Origin: Burkholderiales bacterium JOSHI_001
GTDB taxonomy: Bacteria; Pseudomonadota; Gammaproteobacteria; Burkholderiales; Burkholderiaceae_C
NCBI GenBank assembly: GCA_000244995.1
Contig: CM001438.1
Coordinates: 548,821 to 612,820, forward strand
DNA: 64,000 nt
Direction of reading: 5' to 3'
Shown: one piece after another, positions 1-10,286 of the stretch
Numbering within the stretch: position 1 is the first letter of the stretch
Layout: every line of letters starts with the position of its first letter
The notes under the pieces: model-generated
The model's database searches: none
What the model was told of the DNA's origin: nothing
Seen by the model: only the letters and a program-made list of their open reading frames with translations
Position numbers and translations under genes: made by a program

Positions 1-51
1 GCGCGCCTGACACAACACACCCTTCACCGTTCATCACCGGAGCGATCTGTC

Positions 52-1842
52 ATGCCCACCTACACCCCGCCGCTGCGCGACCTGCAATTCGTCATGCACG
101 AACTGCTGAACGCCGCCGACACGCTGAAGCTGATGCCCAAGCACGCCGACATCGACGCCGACACCATGAACGCGGTGCTGGAAGAAGGCGGCAAGTTCGC
201 GGCCGAGGTCATCGCCCCGCTGAACCGCGGTGGCGACGAACAAGGCTGCAGCCTGGACCGCGCCACCCACGAAGTGACCGCCCCCCAGGGCTTCAAGCAG
301 GCCTATGCGAAGTACGTGGAAGGCGGCTGGGCGGCGTTGAGCTGCGACCCCGAATACGGCGGCCAGGGCCTGCCGGTGCTGCTGAACCAGTGCTTCTACG
401 AAATGATGAACTCGGCCAACCAGGCCTGGACCATGTACCCGGGCCTGTCCCATGGCGCCTACGAGGCTCTGCATGCCCACGGCACCGAAGAACAGAAGAA
501 GCTCTACCTGCCCAAGCTGACCAGTGGCGTGTGGACCGGCACCATGTGCCTGACCGAACCCCATTGCGGCACCGACCTGGGCCTGCTGCGCACCAAGGCC
601 GAACCCCAGGCCGACGGCAGCTACAAGATCACCGGGCAGAAGATCTTCATCAGCGCGGGCGAACACGACCTGGCCGAGAACATCATCCACCTGGTGCTGG
701 CCCGCCTGCCCGACGCGCCGGCCGGCAGCAAGGGCATCAGCCTGTTCGTGGTGCCCAAGTACAACGTGAACGCCGACGGCTCCATCGGCAGCCGCAACGC
801 CATCCACTGCGGCGGCCTGGAAGAAAAGATGGGCATCCACGGCAACGCCACCTGCCAGATGGTGCTGGACGGCGCCAACGGTTCGCTGGTGGGCCAGCCC
901 AACAAGGGCCTGGCGGCCATGTTCGTGATGATGAACGCCGCCCGCCTGGGCGTGGGCAACCAGAGCCTGGGCCTGACCGAGGTGGCCTACCAGAACGCCG
1001 TGGCCTATGCGAAGGACCGCATCCAGATGCGCGCGCTGTCCGGCCCCAAGGCGCCGGACAAGGCCGCCGACCCCATCATCGTGCACCCCGACGTGCGCAA
1101 GATGCTGCTCACCGCGCGCGCCTACGCCGAAGGCGGCCGCGCGCTGGCCATGCACACCGCCCTGCTGATCGACACCTACCTCGCCACCGACGACGAGGAC
1201 GAGCGCAAGGCCGCCGAGGACGAGGTGGCCCTGCTCACGCCCATCATCAAGGCCTTCTTCACCGACAACGGCTGGATTGCCACCAGCCATTGCATGCAGG
1301 TCTTCGGTGGCCACGGCTTCATCCGCGAGTGGGGCATGGAGCAGTTCGTGCGCGACTCGCGCATCAACATGATCTACGAAGGCACCAACACCATCCAGGC
1401 CCTGGACCTGCTGGGCCGCAAGGTGCTGGGCGACAACGGCGCCAAGCTGAAGAAGTTCGGCCAGAAGATCCAGGCCTTTGTGGAAGACGAAGGCGTGAAC
1501 GAAGCCATGCAGGAATTCGTGAACCCGCTGGCCGACCTGGGTGACAAGGTCACCAAGCTGACGACTGAACTGGGCATGAAGGCCTTTGGCAACGCCGACG
1601 AGGTGGGCGCCGCCGCGGTGGACTACCTGCGCGTGGCCGGCCACCTGGTGTTCGCCTACCTCTTCGCCCGCATGGCCAAGATTGCGCTGGAAAAGCAGGG
1701 CTCGGGCGACCCCTTCTACACCGCCAAGCTGCACACCGCGCGCTTTTACTTCGCCAAGCTGCTGCCGGAGACGGCGGGCCTGATCCGCAGTTGCCGCGCC
1801 GGGCTGGCGCCGCTGATGGCCATGGACGAAGCGCTGTTCTAA
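52..1842 (+). CDS. acyl-CoA dehydrogenase with C-terminal extension domain
   Basis: FAD-dependent acyl-CoA dehydrogenase, 596 aa, catalysing the first (2,3-dehydrogenation) step of fatty acyl-CoA beta-oxidation in the cytoplasm. The order is the usual one: N-terminal helical domain, middle domain (TGTMCLTEPHCGTDLG), C-terminal helical domain with the catalytic-glutamate stretch MIYEGTNTIQALDLLGRK, then an extra C-terminal helical domain typical of the long (~600 aa) proteobacterial acyl-CoA dehydrogenases. A GGAG lies before the ATG. It heads an operon with the fadB-like and thiolase genes, which supports a beta-oxidation role. The chain-length preference cannot be read from the sequence. Confidence 0.93.
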   Translation: MPTYTPPLRDLQFVMHELLNAADTLKLMPKHADIDADTMNAVLEEGGKFAAEVIAPLNRGGDEQGCSLDRATHEVTAPQGFKQAYAKYVEGGWAALSCDPEYGGQGLPVLLNQCFYEMMNSANQAWTMYPGLSHGAYEALHAHGTEEQKKLYLPKLTSGVWTGTMCLTEPHCGTDLGLLRTKAEPQADGSYKITGQKIFISAGEHDLAENIIHLVLARLPDAPAGSKGISLFVVPKYNVNADGSIGSRNAIHCGGLEEKMGIHGNATCQMVLDGANGSLVGQPNKGLAAMFVMMNAARLGVGNQSLGLTEVAYQNAVAYAKDRIQMRALSGPKAPDKAADPIIVHPDVRKMLLTARAYAEGGRALAMHTALLIDTYLATDDEDERKAAEDEVALLTPIIKAFFTDNGWIATSHCMQVFGGHGFIREWGMEQFVRDSRINMIYEGTNTIQALDLLGRKVLGDNGAKLKKFGQKIQAFVEDEGVNEAMQEFVNPLADLGDKVTKLTTELGMKAFGNADEVGAAAVDYLRVAGHLVFAYLFARMAKIALEKQGSGDPFYTAKLHTARFYFAKLLPETAGLIRSCRAGLAPLMAMDEALF

Positions 1843-1879
1843 AGTCCACCCTTTCCCCAAACACACAGGAGACGCAGCC

Positions 1880-2314
1880 ATGGTTCGTTTTGTTGCGGGG
1901 CTGGCCTTGACGCTGGTCAGTTCGTGGGCCGCGGCCCAGGCCACGCCGACCGGCTTGTGGAAGACCATCGACGACGAGACCAAGCAGGAAAAGTCGCTGG
2001 TGCGCATCACCGAAGCCGGCGGCGTGTTCAGCGGCAAGATCGAAAAGGTGTTCGATGCCAGCAAGCAGGACGCCAAGTGCGACAAGTGCAGCGACGAACG
2101 CAAGGACAAGCCGGTGCTGGGCATGACCGTGCTGCGCAACCTGAAGCAGAACGCTGAGGACAAGGAAGTCTGGGACGGCGGCGACATCCTCGACCCCAAC
2201 AACGGCAAGGTCTACAAGGCCCGCCTCAAGCCCATCGAAGGCGGCAAGAAGCTGCAGATGCGCGGCTACATGGGCCCCTTCTTCCGCACCCAGGTCTGGG
2301 TGCGGGTGGAATGA
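1880..2314 (+). CDS. DUF2147 exported protein
   Basis: Protein of 144 aa with a signal peptide (about residues 1-20, ending SSWAAAQA) followed by a DUF2147 domain: GLWKTIDDETKQ near the start, a CDKCSDERKDKP cysteine pair in the middle and a C-terminal beta-rich part (MRGYMGPFFRTQVWVRVE). The family has a lipocalin-like small beta fold and no established activity. AGGAG lies 8 bases before the ATG. It sits 37 bases after the acyl-CoA dehydrogenase and 31 bases before the fadB-like gene, so it is cotranscribed with beta-oxidation genes. A periplasmic lipid or acid binding role would fit, but that is inference. Confidence 0.85.
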   Translation: MVRFVAGLALTLVSSWAAAQATPTGLWKTIDDETKQEKSLVRITEAGGVFSGKIEKVFDASKQDAKCDKCSDERKDKPVLGMTVLRNLKQNAEDKEVWDGGDILDPNNGKVYKARLKPIEGGKKLQMRGYMGPFFRTQVWVRVE

Positions 2315-2345
2315 CTCGACAGTTTCCCCAACGGAGCAACAAGCA

Positions 2346-4727
2346 ATGAACCGATTCCAGGTGCGCAAGGTGGCCGTTCTCGGCGCCGGCGTGATGGGCG
2401 CGCAGATCGCCGCCCATCTGGTGAACGTGAAGGTGCCGGTGGTGCTGTTTGACCTGCCGGCCAAGGAAGGCCCCAAGAACGGCATCGTCAGCAAGGCCGT
2501 CGAGAACCTGAAGAAGATCAAGCCCGCGCCGCTGGGCGTGGTGGAAGACGCCTCGCTCATCCAGCAGGCCAACTACGAAGAGCACCTGGACCTGCTGGCC
2601 GGCTGCGACCTGGTGATCGAGGCCATTGCCGAGCGCATGGACTGGAAACTGGACCTGTACACCAAGATCGCCCCGCACCTGGCACCAGGCGCCATCGTGG
2701 CCAGCAACACCTCGGGCCTGTCCATCACCAAGCTGGCCTCGGTGCTGCCGGACAGCATCAAGCCGCGCTTTTGCGGCATCCATTTCTTCAACCCGCCACG
2801 CTACATGGCGCTGGTGGAGCTGATCAACACGCCCACCACCGACGCGTCGGTGCTCGACGAACTGGAAGCCTTCGTTACCACCTTCCTGGGCAAGAGCGTG
2901 GTGCGGGCCAAGGACAGCCCCAACTTCATCGCCAACCGCGTGGGCATTGCGGGCATGTTGGCCACGATGAAGGAAGCCGAGACCTTCGGCCTGACTTTCG
3001 ACGTGGTGGACGACCTCACCGGCAAGAAGCTGGGCCGCGCCTCCAGCGGCACCTTCCGCACCGCCGATGTGGTGGGCCTGGACACCATGGCCCATGTCAT
3101 CAAGACCCTGCAGGACAACCTGGCCGACGATCCGTTTTATCCCGCCTATGCCACGCCCGCCGTGCTGCAAGGCCTGATCGCCGCCGGTGCGCTGGGCCAG
3201 AAGACCGGTGCGGGCTTCTTCAAGAAGGTGGGCAAGGACATCCTGCGGCTTGATCCCGCCAAGAAGGACTACGTGCCCGCGGGCGGCAAGGCCGACCCCA
3301 TCGTCGAGCGCATGCTGAAAAAGCCGGCGGCCGAACGCCTGAAGCTGCTGCGTGAGAGCAGCAACCCGCAGGCCCAGTTCCTGTGGGCCATCCTGCGCGA
3401 TGCCTTCCACTACGCCGCGGTGCACCTGGAAGCCATCGCCGACACCGCGCGCGATGTCGATTTCGCCATGCGCTGGGGCTTTGGCAGCAAGCAGGGCCCC
3501 TTCGAGCTGTGGCAGGAAGCCGGCTGGCAGCAGGTGGCGAACTGGGTGAAGGAGGACATAGCCGCCGGCAAGGCCCTGTGCGCTGCGCCGCTGCCGGCCT
3601 GGGTGTTCGATGGACGTGCCGGCGTGCACACGCCCGAAGGCAGCTGGAGCCCGACGAAGAAGGCCTATGTCGCCAAGAGCAGCCTGCCGGTGTATGCCCG
3701 CCAGCCCTTTGGCGAGAACGTGTTCGGCGCCGGCGCGGTCGATCCGCTGAAGAGCGGCACCGAAGAGTTCCGCAACGACGATGTGCGGGTGTGGACGAAC
3801 GACGGCCAGGTGCTGATCGCCAGCATCACCTGCAAGCTGCACCTCATCAGCCCGGCAGTGGTGGAAGGGCTGCTGAGGGCGGTGGAAATTGCGGAAGCCA
3901 AGTACCAGGGCCTGGTGATCTGGTCGCCCGACGACGTGTTCAGCGCCGGCGCCAACCTGGAAGCCGCCATGCCCATCTTCATGAAGGAAGGTGGCCAGGG
4001 CGTGGCCAAGGTGGTGAAGGCCCTGCAGGACGCCATGCTGCGGATGCGCTACGCCAACGTGCCGGTGGTGGCCGCGATGCGCGGCATTGCGCTGGGCGGC
4101 GGCAATGAAATCGCGCTGCACTGCGCCCGCCGGGTGGCCCACATGGAAACCTACGTGGGCCTGGTGGAAGTGGGCGTGGGCCTGGTGCCCGCGGGCGGCG
4201 GCCTGGCCTACATCGCGCGCCGCGCGGCCGAGAACGCCGCCACCGCGCCGGGTACCGATTTGCTGAACTTCATCAAGGACGGCTTCATGGCCGCGGCCAC
4301 CGCCAAGGTGGGCACCAGCGCGATCGAAAGCCGCAAGAACGGCTGGCTGCTGCACAGCGACATCATCGTCGCGCACAAGGACGAACTGCTGCACGTGGCC
4401 ACGGCGCAGGTGAAGGCCCTGGCTGAAAGCGGCTACCGGCCGCCCGCCAGGAGCGTCATCCCGGCCGCCGGCCGTTCGGCCCTGGCCACCATCAAGGGCC
4501 AGATGGTGAACATGCGCGACGGCGGCTTCATCAGCCAGCACGACTTCCACATCGGCAGCCTGATCGCCGAGGTGGTGTGCGGCGGCGACGTGGACCCCGG
4601 TTGCCTGGTGACCGAGGAGTACCTGATGACCCTGGAGCGCAAACACTTCTGCGCGTTGCTGGACAACCCGAAGACCCAGGAGCGCATCATGGGCATGCTC
4701 CAGACCGGCAAGCCGGTTCGCAACTGA
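2346..4727 (+). CDS. 3-hydroxyacyl-CoA dehydrogenase / enoyl-CoA hydratase (FadB/FadN-like)
   Basis: Bifunctional beta-oxidation enzyme of 793 aa. The N-terminus carries the NAD-binding Rossmann motif VAVLGAGVMGAQIAAHL and the 3HCDH catalytic region (FCGIHFFNPPRYMALVELI); the hydratase/crotonase-like domain is at the C-terminus (about residues 480-700: DDVFSAGANLEAAMP, GIALGGGNEIALHC). This domain order is the reverse of E. coli FadB and matches FadN-type proteins. It converts enoyl-CoA to 3-ketoacyl-CoA, which the downstream thiolase cleaves. It follows the DUF2147 gene by 31 bases and precedes the thiolase by 17 bases. The hydratase glutamates were not aligned residue by residue. Confidence 0.93.
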   Translation: MNRFQVRKVAVLGAGVMGAQIAAHLVNVKVPVVLFDLPAKEGPKNGIVSKAVENLKKIKPAPLGVVEDASLIQQANYEEHLDLLAGCDLVIEAIAERMDWKLDLYTKIAPHLAPGAIVASNTSGLSITKLASVLPDSIKPRFCGIHFFNPPRYMALVELINTPTTDASVLDELEAFVTTFLGKSVVRAKDSPNFIANRVGIAGMLATMKEAETFGLTFDVVDDLTGKKLGRASSGTFRTADVVGLDTMAHVIKTLQDNLADDPFYPAYATPAVLQGLIAAGALGQKTGAGFFKKVGKDILRLDPAKKDYVPAGGKADPIVERMLKKPAAERLKLLRESSNPQAQFLWAILRDAFHYAAVHLEAIADTARDVDFAMRWGFGSKQGPFELWQEAGWQQVANWVKEDIAAGKALCAAPLPAWVFDGRAGVHTPEGSWSPTKKAYVAKSSLPVYARQPFGENVFGAGAVDPLKSGTEEFRNDDVRVWTNDGQVLIASITCKLHLISPAVVEGLLRAVEIAEAKYQGLVIWSPDDVFSAGANLEAAMPIFMKEGGQGVAKVVKALQDAMLRMRYANVPVVAAMRGIALGGGNEIALHCARRVAHMETYVGLVEVGVGLVPAGGGLAYIARRAAENAATAPGTDLLNFIKDGFMAAATAKVGTSAIESRKNGWLLHSDIIVAHKDELLHVATAQVKALAESGYRPPARSVIPAAGRSALATIKGQMVNMRDGGFISQHDFHIGSLIAEVVCGGDVDPGCLVTEEYLMTLERKHFCALLDNPKTQERIMGMLQTGKPVRN

Positions 4728-4744
4728 TCCGAAAGACCACGACC

Positions 4745-5944
<1,200 letters not shown>

Positions 5945-5948
5945 CGCC

Positions 5949-6710
5949 ATGAGCATCCGCACCGGTGTGTTGAACGGCGTGGCGTCCATCGAGATCGCCC
6001 GCCCGGAGAAGAAGAACGCGCTCACCATCGCCATGTACCAGGCCATGGCCGACGCGCTGCGTGCGGCCGCGGGTGATGCGTCCGTGCGTGCGGTGTTGAT
6101 CACCGGGCAGCCGGGCATCTTCACCTCGGGCAACGACCTGGAAGACTTCCTGCAGCGCCCGCCGCAGGGCGCCGACTCGCCGGTGTTCCAGTTCATGCGC
6201 GCGCTGATCGAATGCGACAAGCCGGTGGTGGCCGCGGTCACCGGCGCGGCCATCGGCATCGGCACGACGCTGCTGCTGCACTGCGACTTCGTCTATGTGT
6301 CCGACGAAGCCCGCCTGGCCATGCCCTTTGTCAGCCTGGGGCTGGTGCCTGAATTTGCCAGCAGCCTGCTGGTGCCCCAGCTCATGGGCCCGCGCCGCGC
6401 GGCCGAGAAGCTGCTGCTGGGCGACCCCTTCACCGGCGAGCAGGCGGTGGAATGCGGCATTGCCAACGCGGTGCTGCCGGCCAGCGAGGTGCTGAACCAT
6501 GCCCGCCGTGTGGCCGAACGCTTCATGGCCCTGCCACCGGGTGCGGTGCAGGACAGCAAGAAGCTCTTGCGCGCGCCGCAGCGCGAAGCGCTGATGGCGA
6601 CGATAGCGCGTGAAGGCGAGGTCTTCCGGCCGCGTCTTTCAAGTCCGGAAACCAAGGAAGCCATCCAGGCCTTCTTCGAGAAGCGCAAGCCGGACTTCAG
6701 CAAGTTCTGA
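5949..6710 (+). CDS. enoyl-CoA hydratase/isomerase family protein
   Basis: Crotonase-fold protein of 253 aa, last gene of the beta-oxidation operon. Visible features are the oxyanion-hole segments ITGQPGIFTSGNDLEDF and VTGAAIGIGTTLLLHCDFVYVSDEARLAMPFVSLGLVPEFASS, plus the C-terminal helical region. It probably hydrates or isomerises enoyl-CoA substrates; because the upstream protein already has a hydratase domain, this one may handle another chain length or double-bond position. The ATG at MSIRTG follows the thiolase stop by 4 bases; an earlier in-frame start would overlap the thiolase end. Confidence 0.88.
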   Translation: MSIRTGVLNGVASIEIARPEKKNALTIAMYQAMADALRAAAGDASVRAVLITGQPGIFTSGNDLEDFLQRPPQGADSPVFQFMRALIECDKPVVAAVTGAAIGIGTTLLLHCDFVYVSDEARLAMPFVSLGLVPEFASSLLVPQLMGPRRAAEKLLLGDPFTGEQAVECGIANAVLPASEVLNHARRVAERFMALPPGAVQDSKKLLRAPQREALMATIAREGEVFRPRLSSPETKEAIQAFFEKRKPDFSKF

Positions 6711-6726
6711 TCTGCTTTGGCGGCAC

Positions 6727-6742
6727 GCGGGCAGCGGCCCGC
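6727..6742. terminator. hairpin between convergent genes
   Basis: Perfect 6-bp stem GCGGGC/GCCCGC with loop AGCG lies between the hydratase stop and the convergent beta-propeller gene stop. There is no T-tract, so it may be only a weak bidirectional terminator. Confidence 0.4.
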
Positions 6743-6762
6743 CGTGACCTGAAGACGTGCGC

Positions 6763-8754
6763 CTACCAGCCCAGCGTTCGCAAGTCCCCGCCCACCCAAT
6801 GCAGCAACTTGTCGTTGCTGTGCATCACGCGCTGGTCCCACAGGGACAAGGCCCCCGGGGCCGTGGACGCCAGCAGCGGCTTGGCGCTGAGCGTGCGGGC
6901 CGTGGTGTCCACGTTCAACTGCAGCAGGGCCGGGCTGAAGCTGGAAAAGCTGGCCGCTGCCTTCACCACGGGAACAGCCAGACGCACCTGGTCGCCATCG
7001 GCCCGCAGGGCCAGCCCGTGCGGCGTGTGGTCCAGCGTGCTGGCGCTGCCGCGTTCGCCGATCACCACGCTGCCCAGCGCCTGCGGTTGTGCCGGGTTGG
7101 AGACGTCGAACAGGCCAAAGCGCAGGCCGCCCTGCTGGCCGTTGGCGTCGGCGTCGTGGCCGGTGCCGAGCAGCAGACCGTGGCCCAGGTCGAACAGGTG
7201 GTCCGAAAAGCCCGGCACCTGCAATTCGCCCACGGCCCTCGGGTCGGCCGGGTCGGCCAGGTCCAGCACGTACAGCGGGTCGGTGCGGCGGAAGGTCACG
7301 AGATAAGCCCGGGTGCCGATGAAGCGCACCCCATGAACCTGTTCGCCGGCATGGCCCAACAGGGCGGGGCGCGACGCGTTCGGCAGCGTGGCCATGCGTT
7401 CCAGCGCGGTGCCTGTGGGCGCCTCGCGCAGTACCGTCAAGGTGGCCGGGGACGCTGGGCGCCGCGTGGCGTCCTCCAGGGCGGTCCAGCCCGTGTCGCC
7501 GGTGAAGCTCAACACCCGCAGCAGGCCGTCGTGCTCGCTCATGCGGTAGGCCTTGCGCGCCGGGTCCCAACCCAGGTGGCCGTCCACCTGGCCGCTGCCG
7601 CGCCAGTCCAGGCCGGCCAGGGTGAACTTGTGGATGTCGGTCACCAAGGTGCCGGTGTAGCGCAGCGCCCCGCCTTCGTTGAGCGTGACCGCACGGCTGG
7701 TGGCCAGGTACAGGTTCTGGGCTGACAGGTACATCGCGTCCACCTCGCCCACAAAGCAGCGGCTGCGCCGTGCCAGCGAGGGGCTGCCCAGGTCCAGCAC
7801 CGTGATGGTGGTGATCTGGAGCCCGGGTGTGTTGGCGCTGCCGGCGGTCTGGAGGTAGCAGTCGGTGTCGGCCACCAGGGCTTGCACGGCCTGGGCGCCG
7901 ACGCGCAGCGTCGGCAGGATGTCGGCCGCGCTCAGCCGGGCCAGTGCGGCCTGGCGTTCCGCCGCGCTGGCGCCAGGCGCCAGCGGCAAGCTGGGACTGT
8001 GGGTGGTGACCAGCACCAGCTGTTGACCCACGAGGCGGCTTCCCACCAGGCGGCCTTGGATGGCCAGGCGTTCATGGACGGTCAGGCTGCCGTCATCGGG
8101 GGCGCGCAGCACGGCCAGGTGCACCTCGCTGCGCGTGATCAGCATGGCCGGCAGCACGGCCGGCACCAGGCAATCGGCCATGGCCAGGCATTCATTGGGA
8201 AAGGGCGAGTGGCTCATCCATTCGCTCAGTACCGCCAGGCGTTGTGCCGCGGGCGCGGGCAGCAGGCCGTGCAGGGTCACCGAGCCGCCGGCGTCTTCGT
8301 CCACCAACAAGCTGCCTTGGGGCAGCACACCGCCGTCGGCCTGCAACCGGTGCGAACGCACGCGCAGGCTGGGCGTGGCGGTGGTGGTGCCGTTGCCGTC
8401 CAGCGTGTACACATGGCTGTCGGTGCTCTTGAGGAGGTCGGCCTCGTCGATGCCGGCTTCCTGGACCAAGGTGCTGGACCGCAGCACCGTGGCCGCGCTG
8501 CCGCTGGCGTCCCCGGCCAGGGCCAGCATCGGCGCACCGCCCAGGCCCGCGTTGTTGGTCGGGCCGGGGTCCACCGCGGCCAGCCGCTGCCGCGCCAAGG
8601 CCAGCAGTTCGCCCGGCTGCGCCACCGCCAGCAGCGGCGTGCCGGCGTTCCCGGCGGATGGGCTGCCCCCGCCGCCGCCGCAGGCGGCCAGCACGGTCAA
8701 CAAGGCGGCGGGCCACAACCGGGCCGGCAGGTGCAGCGGGTGGAGGGTGCGCAT
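6763..8754 (-). CDS. beta-propeller domain lipoprotein
   Basis: Lipoprotein of 663 aa: signal peptide with lipobox LAAC followed by a glycine run (CGGGGGS), then a large beta-propeller domain. The segment STLVQEAGIDEADLLKSTDSHVYTL is the hallmark of the secreted beta-propeller family PF09826 (VxVxGVDEADIVKTDG-like). Such proteins are exported and of unknown function; some are clostridial or archaeal. The ATG of MRTLHPLHLPARLW is chosen because it gives a clean lipoprotein signal; an upstream start would place a long non-hydrophobic leader first. It is divergent from the DUF6502 gene across a palindrome. Confidence 0.85.
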   Translation of the reverse strand: MRTLHPLHLPARLWPAALLTVLAACGGGGGSPSAGNAGTPLLAVAQPGELLALARQRLAAVDPGPTNNAGLGGAPMLALAGDASGSAATVLRSSTLVQEAGIDEADLLKSTDSHVYTLDGNGTTTATPSLRVRSHRLQADGGVLPQGSLLVDEDAGGSVTLHGLLPAPAAQRLAVLSEWMSHSPFPNECLAMADCLVPAVLPAMLITRSEVHLAVLRAPDDGSLTVHERLAIQGRLVGSRLVGQQLVLVTTHSPSLPLAPGASAAERQAALARLSAADILPTLRVGAQAVQALVADTDCYLQTAGSANTPGLQITTITVLDLGSPSLARRSRCFVGEVDAMYLSAQNLYLATSRAVTLNEGGALRYTGTLVTDIHKFTLAGLDWRGSGQVDGHLGWDPARKAYRMSEHDGLLRVLSFTGDTGWTALEDATRRPASPATLTVLREAPTGTALERMATLPNASRPALLGHAGEQVHGVRFIGTRAYLVTFRRTDPLYVLDLADPADPRAVGELQVPGFSDHLFDLGHGLLLGTGHDADANGQQGGLRFGLFDVSNPAQPQALGSVVIGERGSASTLDHTPHGLALRADGDQVRLAVPVVKAAASFSSFSPALLQLNVDTTARTLSAKPLLASTAPGALSLWDQRVMHSNDKLLHWVGGDLRTLGW

Positions 8755-8792
8755 GGTGGGCTTCTTCCGGAAGGGCTTGCGATGGATCCAAT

Positions 8793-8815
8793 GATGTGGG
8801 AAAATATTCCACATC
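8793..8815. promoter_or_regulatory. palindromic operator candidate between divergent genes
   Basis: Perfect 7-bp arms GATGTGG and CCACATC separated by the AT-rich 9-mer GAAAATATT, in an otherwise GC-rich gap of 85 bases between the divergent beta-propeller and DUF6502 genes. The AT-rich centre could hold overlapping -10 elements. A dyad here suits a regulator that acts on both genes; the regulator is unknown. Confidence 0.5.
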
Positions 8816-8839
8816 GCGCGCTTTGTCAAATTGCTTCCC

Positions 8840-9712
8840 ATGTCGCCCGCCCCCCATCCGGTGCTCGACGCCGTGCTGCAGGTGATGCGCCCGCTGGCGC
8901 GGCTGCTGCTGCGCCAGGGCATCGGCTACCCGGTGCTGGCCGCGGCGCTGAAGCGCGTGTTCCTGGACGCGGCCCAGGCCGAACTGGCCGCGCGTGGCAT
9001 GCCGGCCACCGACAGCGCCATCACCTTGCTGTGTGGTGTGCACCGGCGCGACGTGCGCCTGCTCACCCGCGTCGCACCGGACCACCAGCGCGCGGCGGCC
9101 AGCGCGCAACCGCTGGGCGTGGCCGGCCAGGTGGTGGGCGCCTGGCTCACCGACGAGCGCTGGCTGGACCCCCAGGGCGCGCCGCGGCGCCTGGCGCGCA
9201 CCGGCGAAGACGGCTTCGACGCCCTGGCGCAAGGCATCAGCCGTGACGTGCGCCCCCGGGCCTTGCTGGACGAACTGCTGCGCCTGGAACTGGTGCAGGA
9301 AGGCCCGGACGGCGGCGTCACCCTGGCCCGCAGCGGCTTTGCACCGCGCGGCGACGCGGCCGAGATGGCCGCCCAGATGGCGGCCAACCTGCACGACCAT
9401 GCCGCCGCCGCGGTGGCCAACCTGGCCGGCGAAGCGAACTTCCTGGACCAGGCGCTGTACGTGGACGACATCGGCGCCGACTCGCTGCAGCAACTGCGCC
9501 GGGCCGCCACCGCGGCCTGGCGCCAGGCCTTCAAGGCCGTGCTCAGCCAAGGCCGCGCCCTCAGCGCGGCCGACGTGCGCCAACTGCCGCAAGCACAGCG
9601 CAGCCTGCGCCTGCGCTTTGGCGCCTACTTTTTCAGCGAGGACACCCAGGCCCCGCCGCCCTCACCGGCGCGCGGCCGGGTCGCCGGCCCGCCTTCCGAG
9701 GACCCACCATGA
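8840..9712 (+). CDS. DUF6502 family protein
   Basis: Protein of 290 aa resembling the DUF6502 family of proteobacteria: N-terminal helical PVLDAVLQVMRPLARLLLRQGIGYPVLAAALKRVF (helix-turn-helix-like look), then TDSAITLLCGVHRRDVRLL. No signal peptide or membrane segment, so it is probably cytoplasmic. In other genomes DUF6502 genes are followed by a small exported protein gene, and here the next gene, a lipoprotein, overlaps it by 4 bases (ATGA). It could regulate the adjacent operator; that is inference. Start ATG at MSPAPHP; a TTG 9 bases earlier is possible. Confidence 0.75.
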   Translation: MSPAPHPVLDAVLQVMRPLARLLLRQGIGYPVLAAALKRVFLDAAQAELAARGMPATDSAITLLCGVHRRDVRLLTRVAPDHQRAAASAQPLGVAGQVVGAWLTDERWLDPQGAPRRLARTGEDGFDALAQGISRDVRPRALLDELLRLELVQEGPDGGVTLARSGFAPRGDAAEMAAQMAANLHDHAAAAVANLAGEANFLDQALYVDDIGADSLQQLRRAATAAWRQAFKAVLSQGRALSAADVRQLPQAQRSLRLRFGAYFFSEDTQAPPPSPARGRVAGPPSEDPP

Positions 9713-10242
9713 CCGTCCGACACGCCCCTGTTCTGGCCCTGTGCCTGGCCGCCAGCCTGGTGCTGCTGGCCGCCTGCGGAGGCGGCGCCGGCGGCACCGG
9801 CACCGGCGAAACGCCCGTGCCGGGCTTGCAGGCATTCGGGGCGACGGCGGCCCCGCTGTGCCAGTCGGCGCTGGCCCCGACGCTGGGCTGCAGCGCCGCC
9901 AGCGCGCCGGGCAGCCCGGCCACCGACTGGGTGGACAGCGTCACCGGCGGCCAAGTGCGCATGCACATCGAAGGCAATGCGGTGTCGCTGCAGGACGACT
10001 GCGTTCACCGCCACTTCGACGGCGTGTGGGGCGCCGCGCCGGGCAGCGACCCCCTCTTCTTCGGCACCATGCTGGCCGACGGCAGCACCAGCCGGCCACC
10101 GGCGGCGCTGATGGTGGCGCTGGACGGGCAGGGCGGTTTTCAGGTGCGCCTGATCAACCTGGCCGGTGTGGCCATCGGCCCGCCGATCACCCTGCGCCGC
10201 AGCGTGGCGGGCGACCCACCCCCCACGGCCTGCCCGGCCTGA
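9709..10242 (+). CDS. small lipoprotein of unknown function
   Basis: Protein of 177 aa starting with a lipoprotein signal peptide (LAASLVLLAAC, lipobox LAAC at about residue 22) and a GGGAGGTGTG linker. The mature part has two or more Cys (PLCQSALAPTLGCS, DDCVHRHFDG) and no recognised domain. The start overlaps the DUF6502 stop by ATGA, so it is translationally coupled to it. The pairing resembles the DUF6502-DUF5666 neighbourhoods of other Burkholderiales, but this sequence does not show a DUF5666 signature by eye. Confidence 0.75.
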   Translation: MTVRHAPVLALCLAASLVLLAACGGGAGGTGTGETPVPGLQAFGATAAPLCQSALAPTLGCSAASAPGSPATDWVDSVTGGQVRMHIEGNAVSLQDDCVHRHFDGVWGAAPGSDPLFFGTMLADGSTSRPPAALMVALDGQGGFQVRLINLAGVAIGPPITLRRSVAGDPPPTACPA

Positions 10243-10286
10243 TCGCCCGCGCAGCGGCCCGGGCCGGGCCCAGGCATGATCCGGCC

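Noticed and set aside
34-2208. Long minus-strand open frame across the acyl-CoA dehydrogenase gene
   Set aside because: Its translation is Ala/Val/His/Gly-rich mirror sequence of the real gene, has no domain, and codon use is typical of an antisense shadow in GC-rich DNA.
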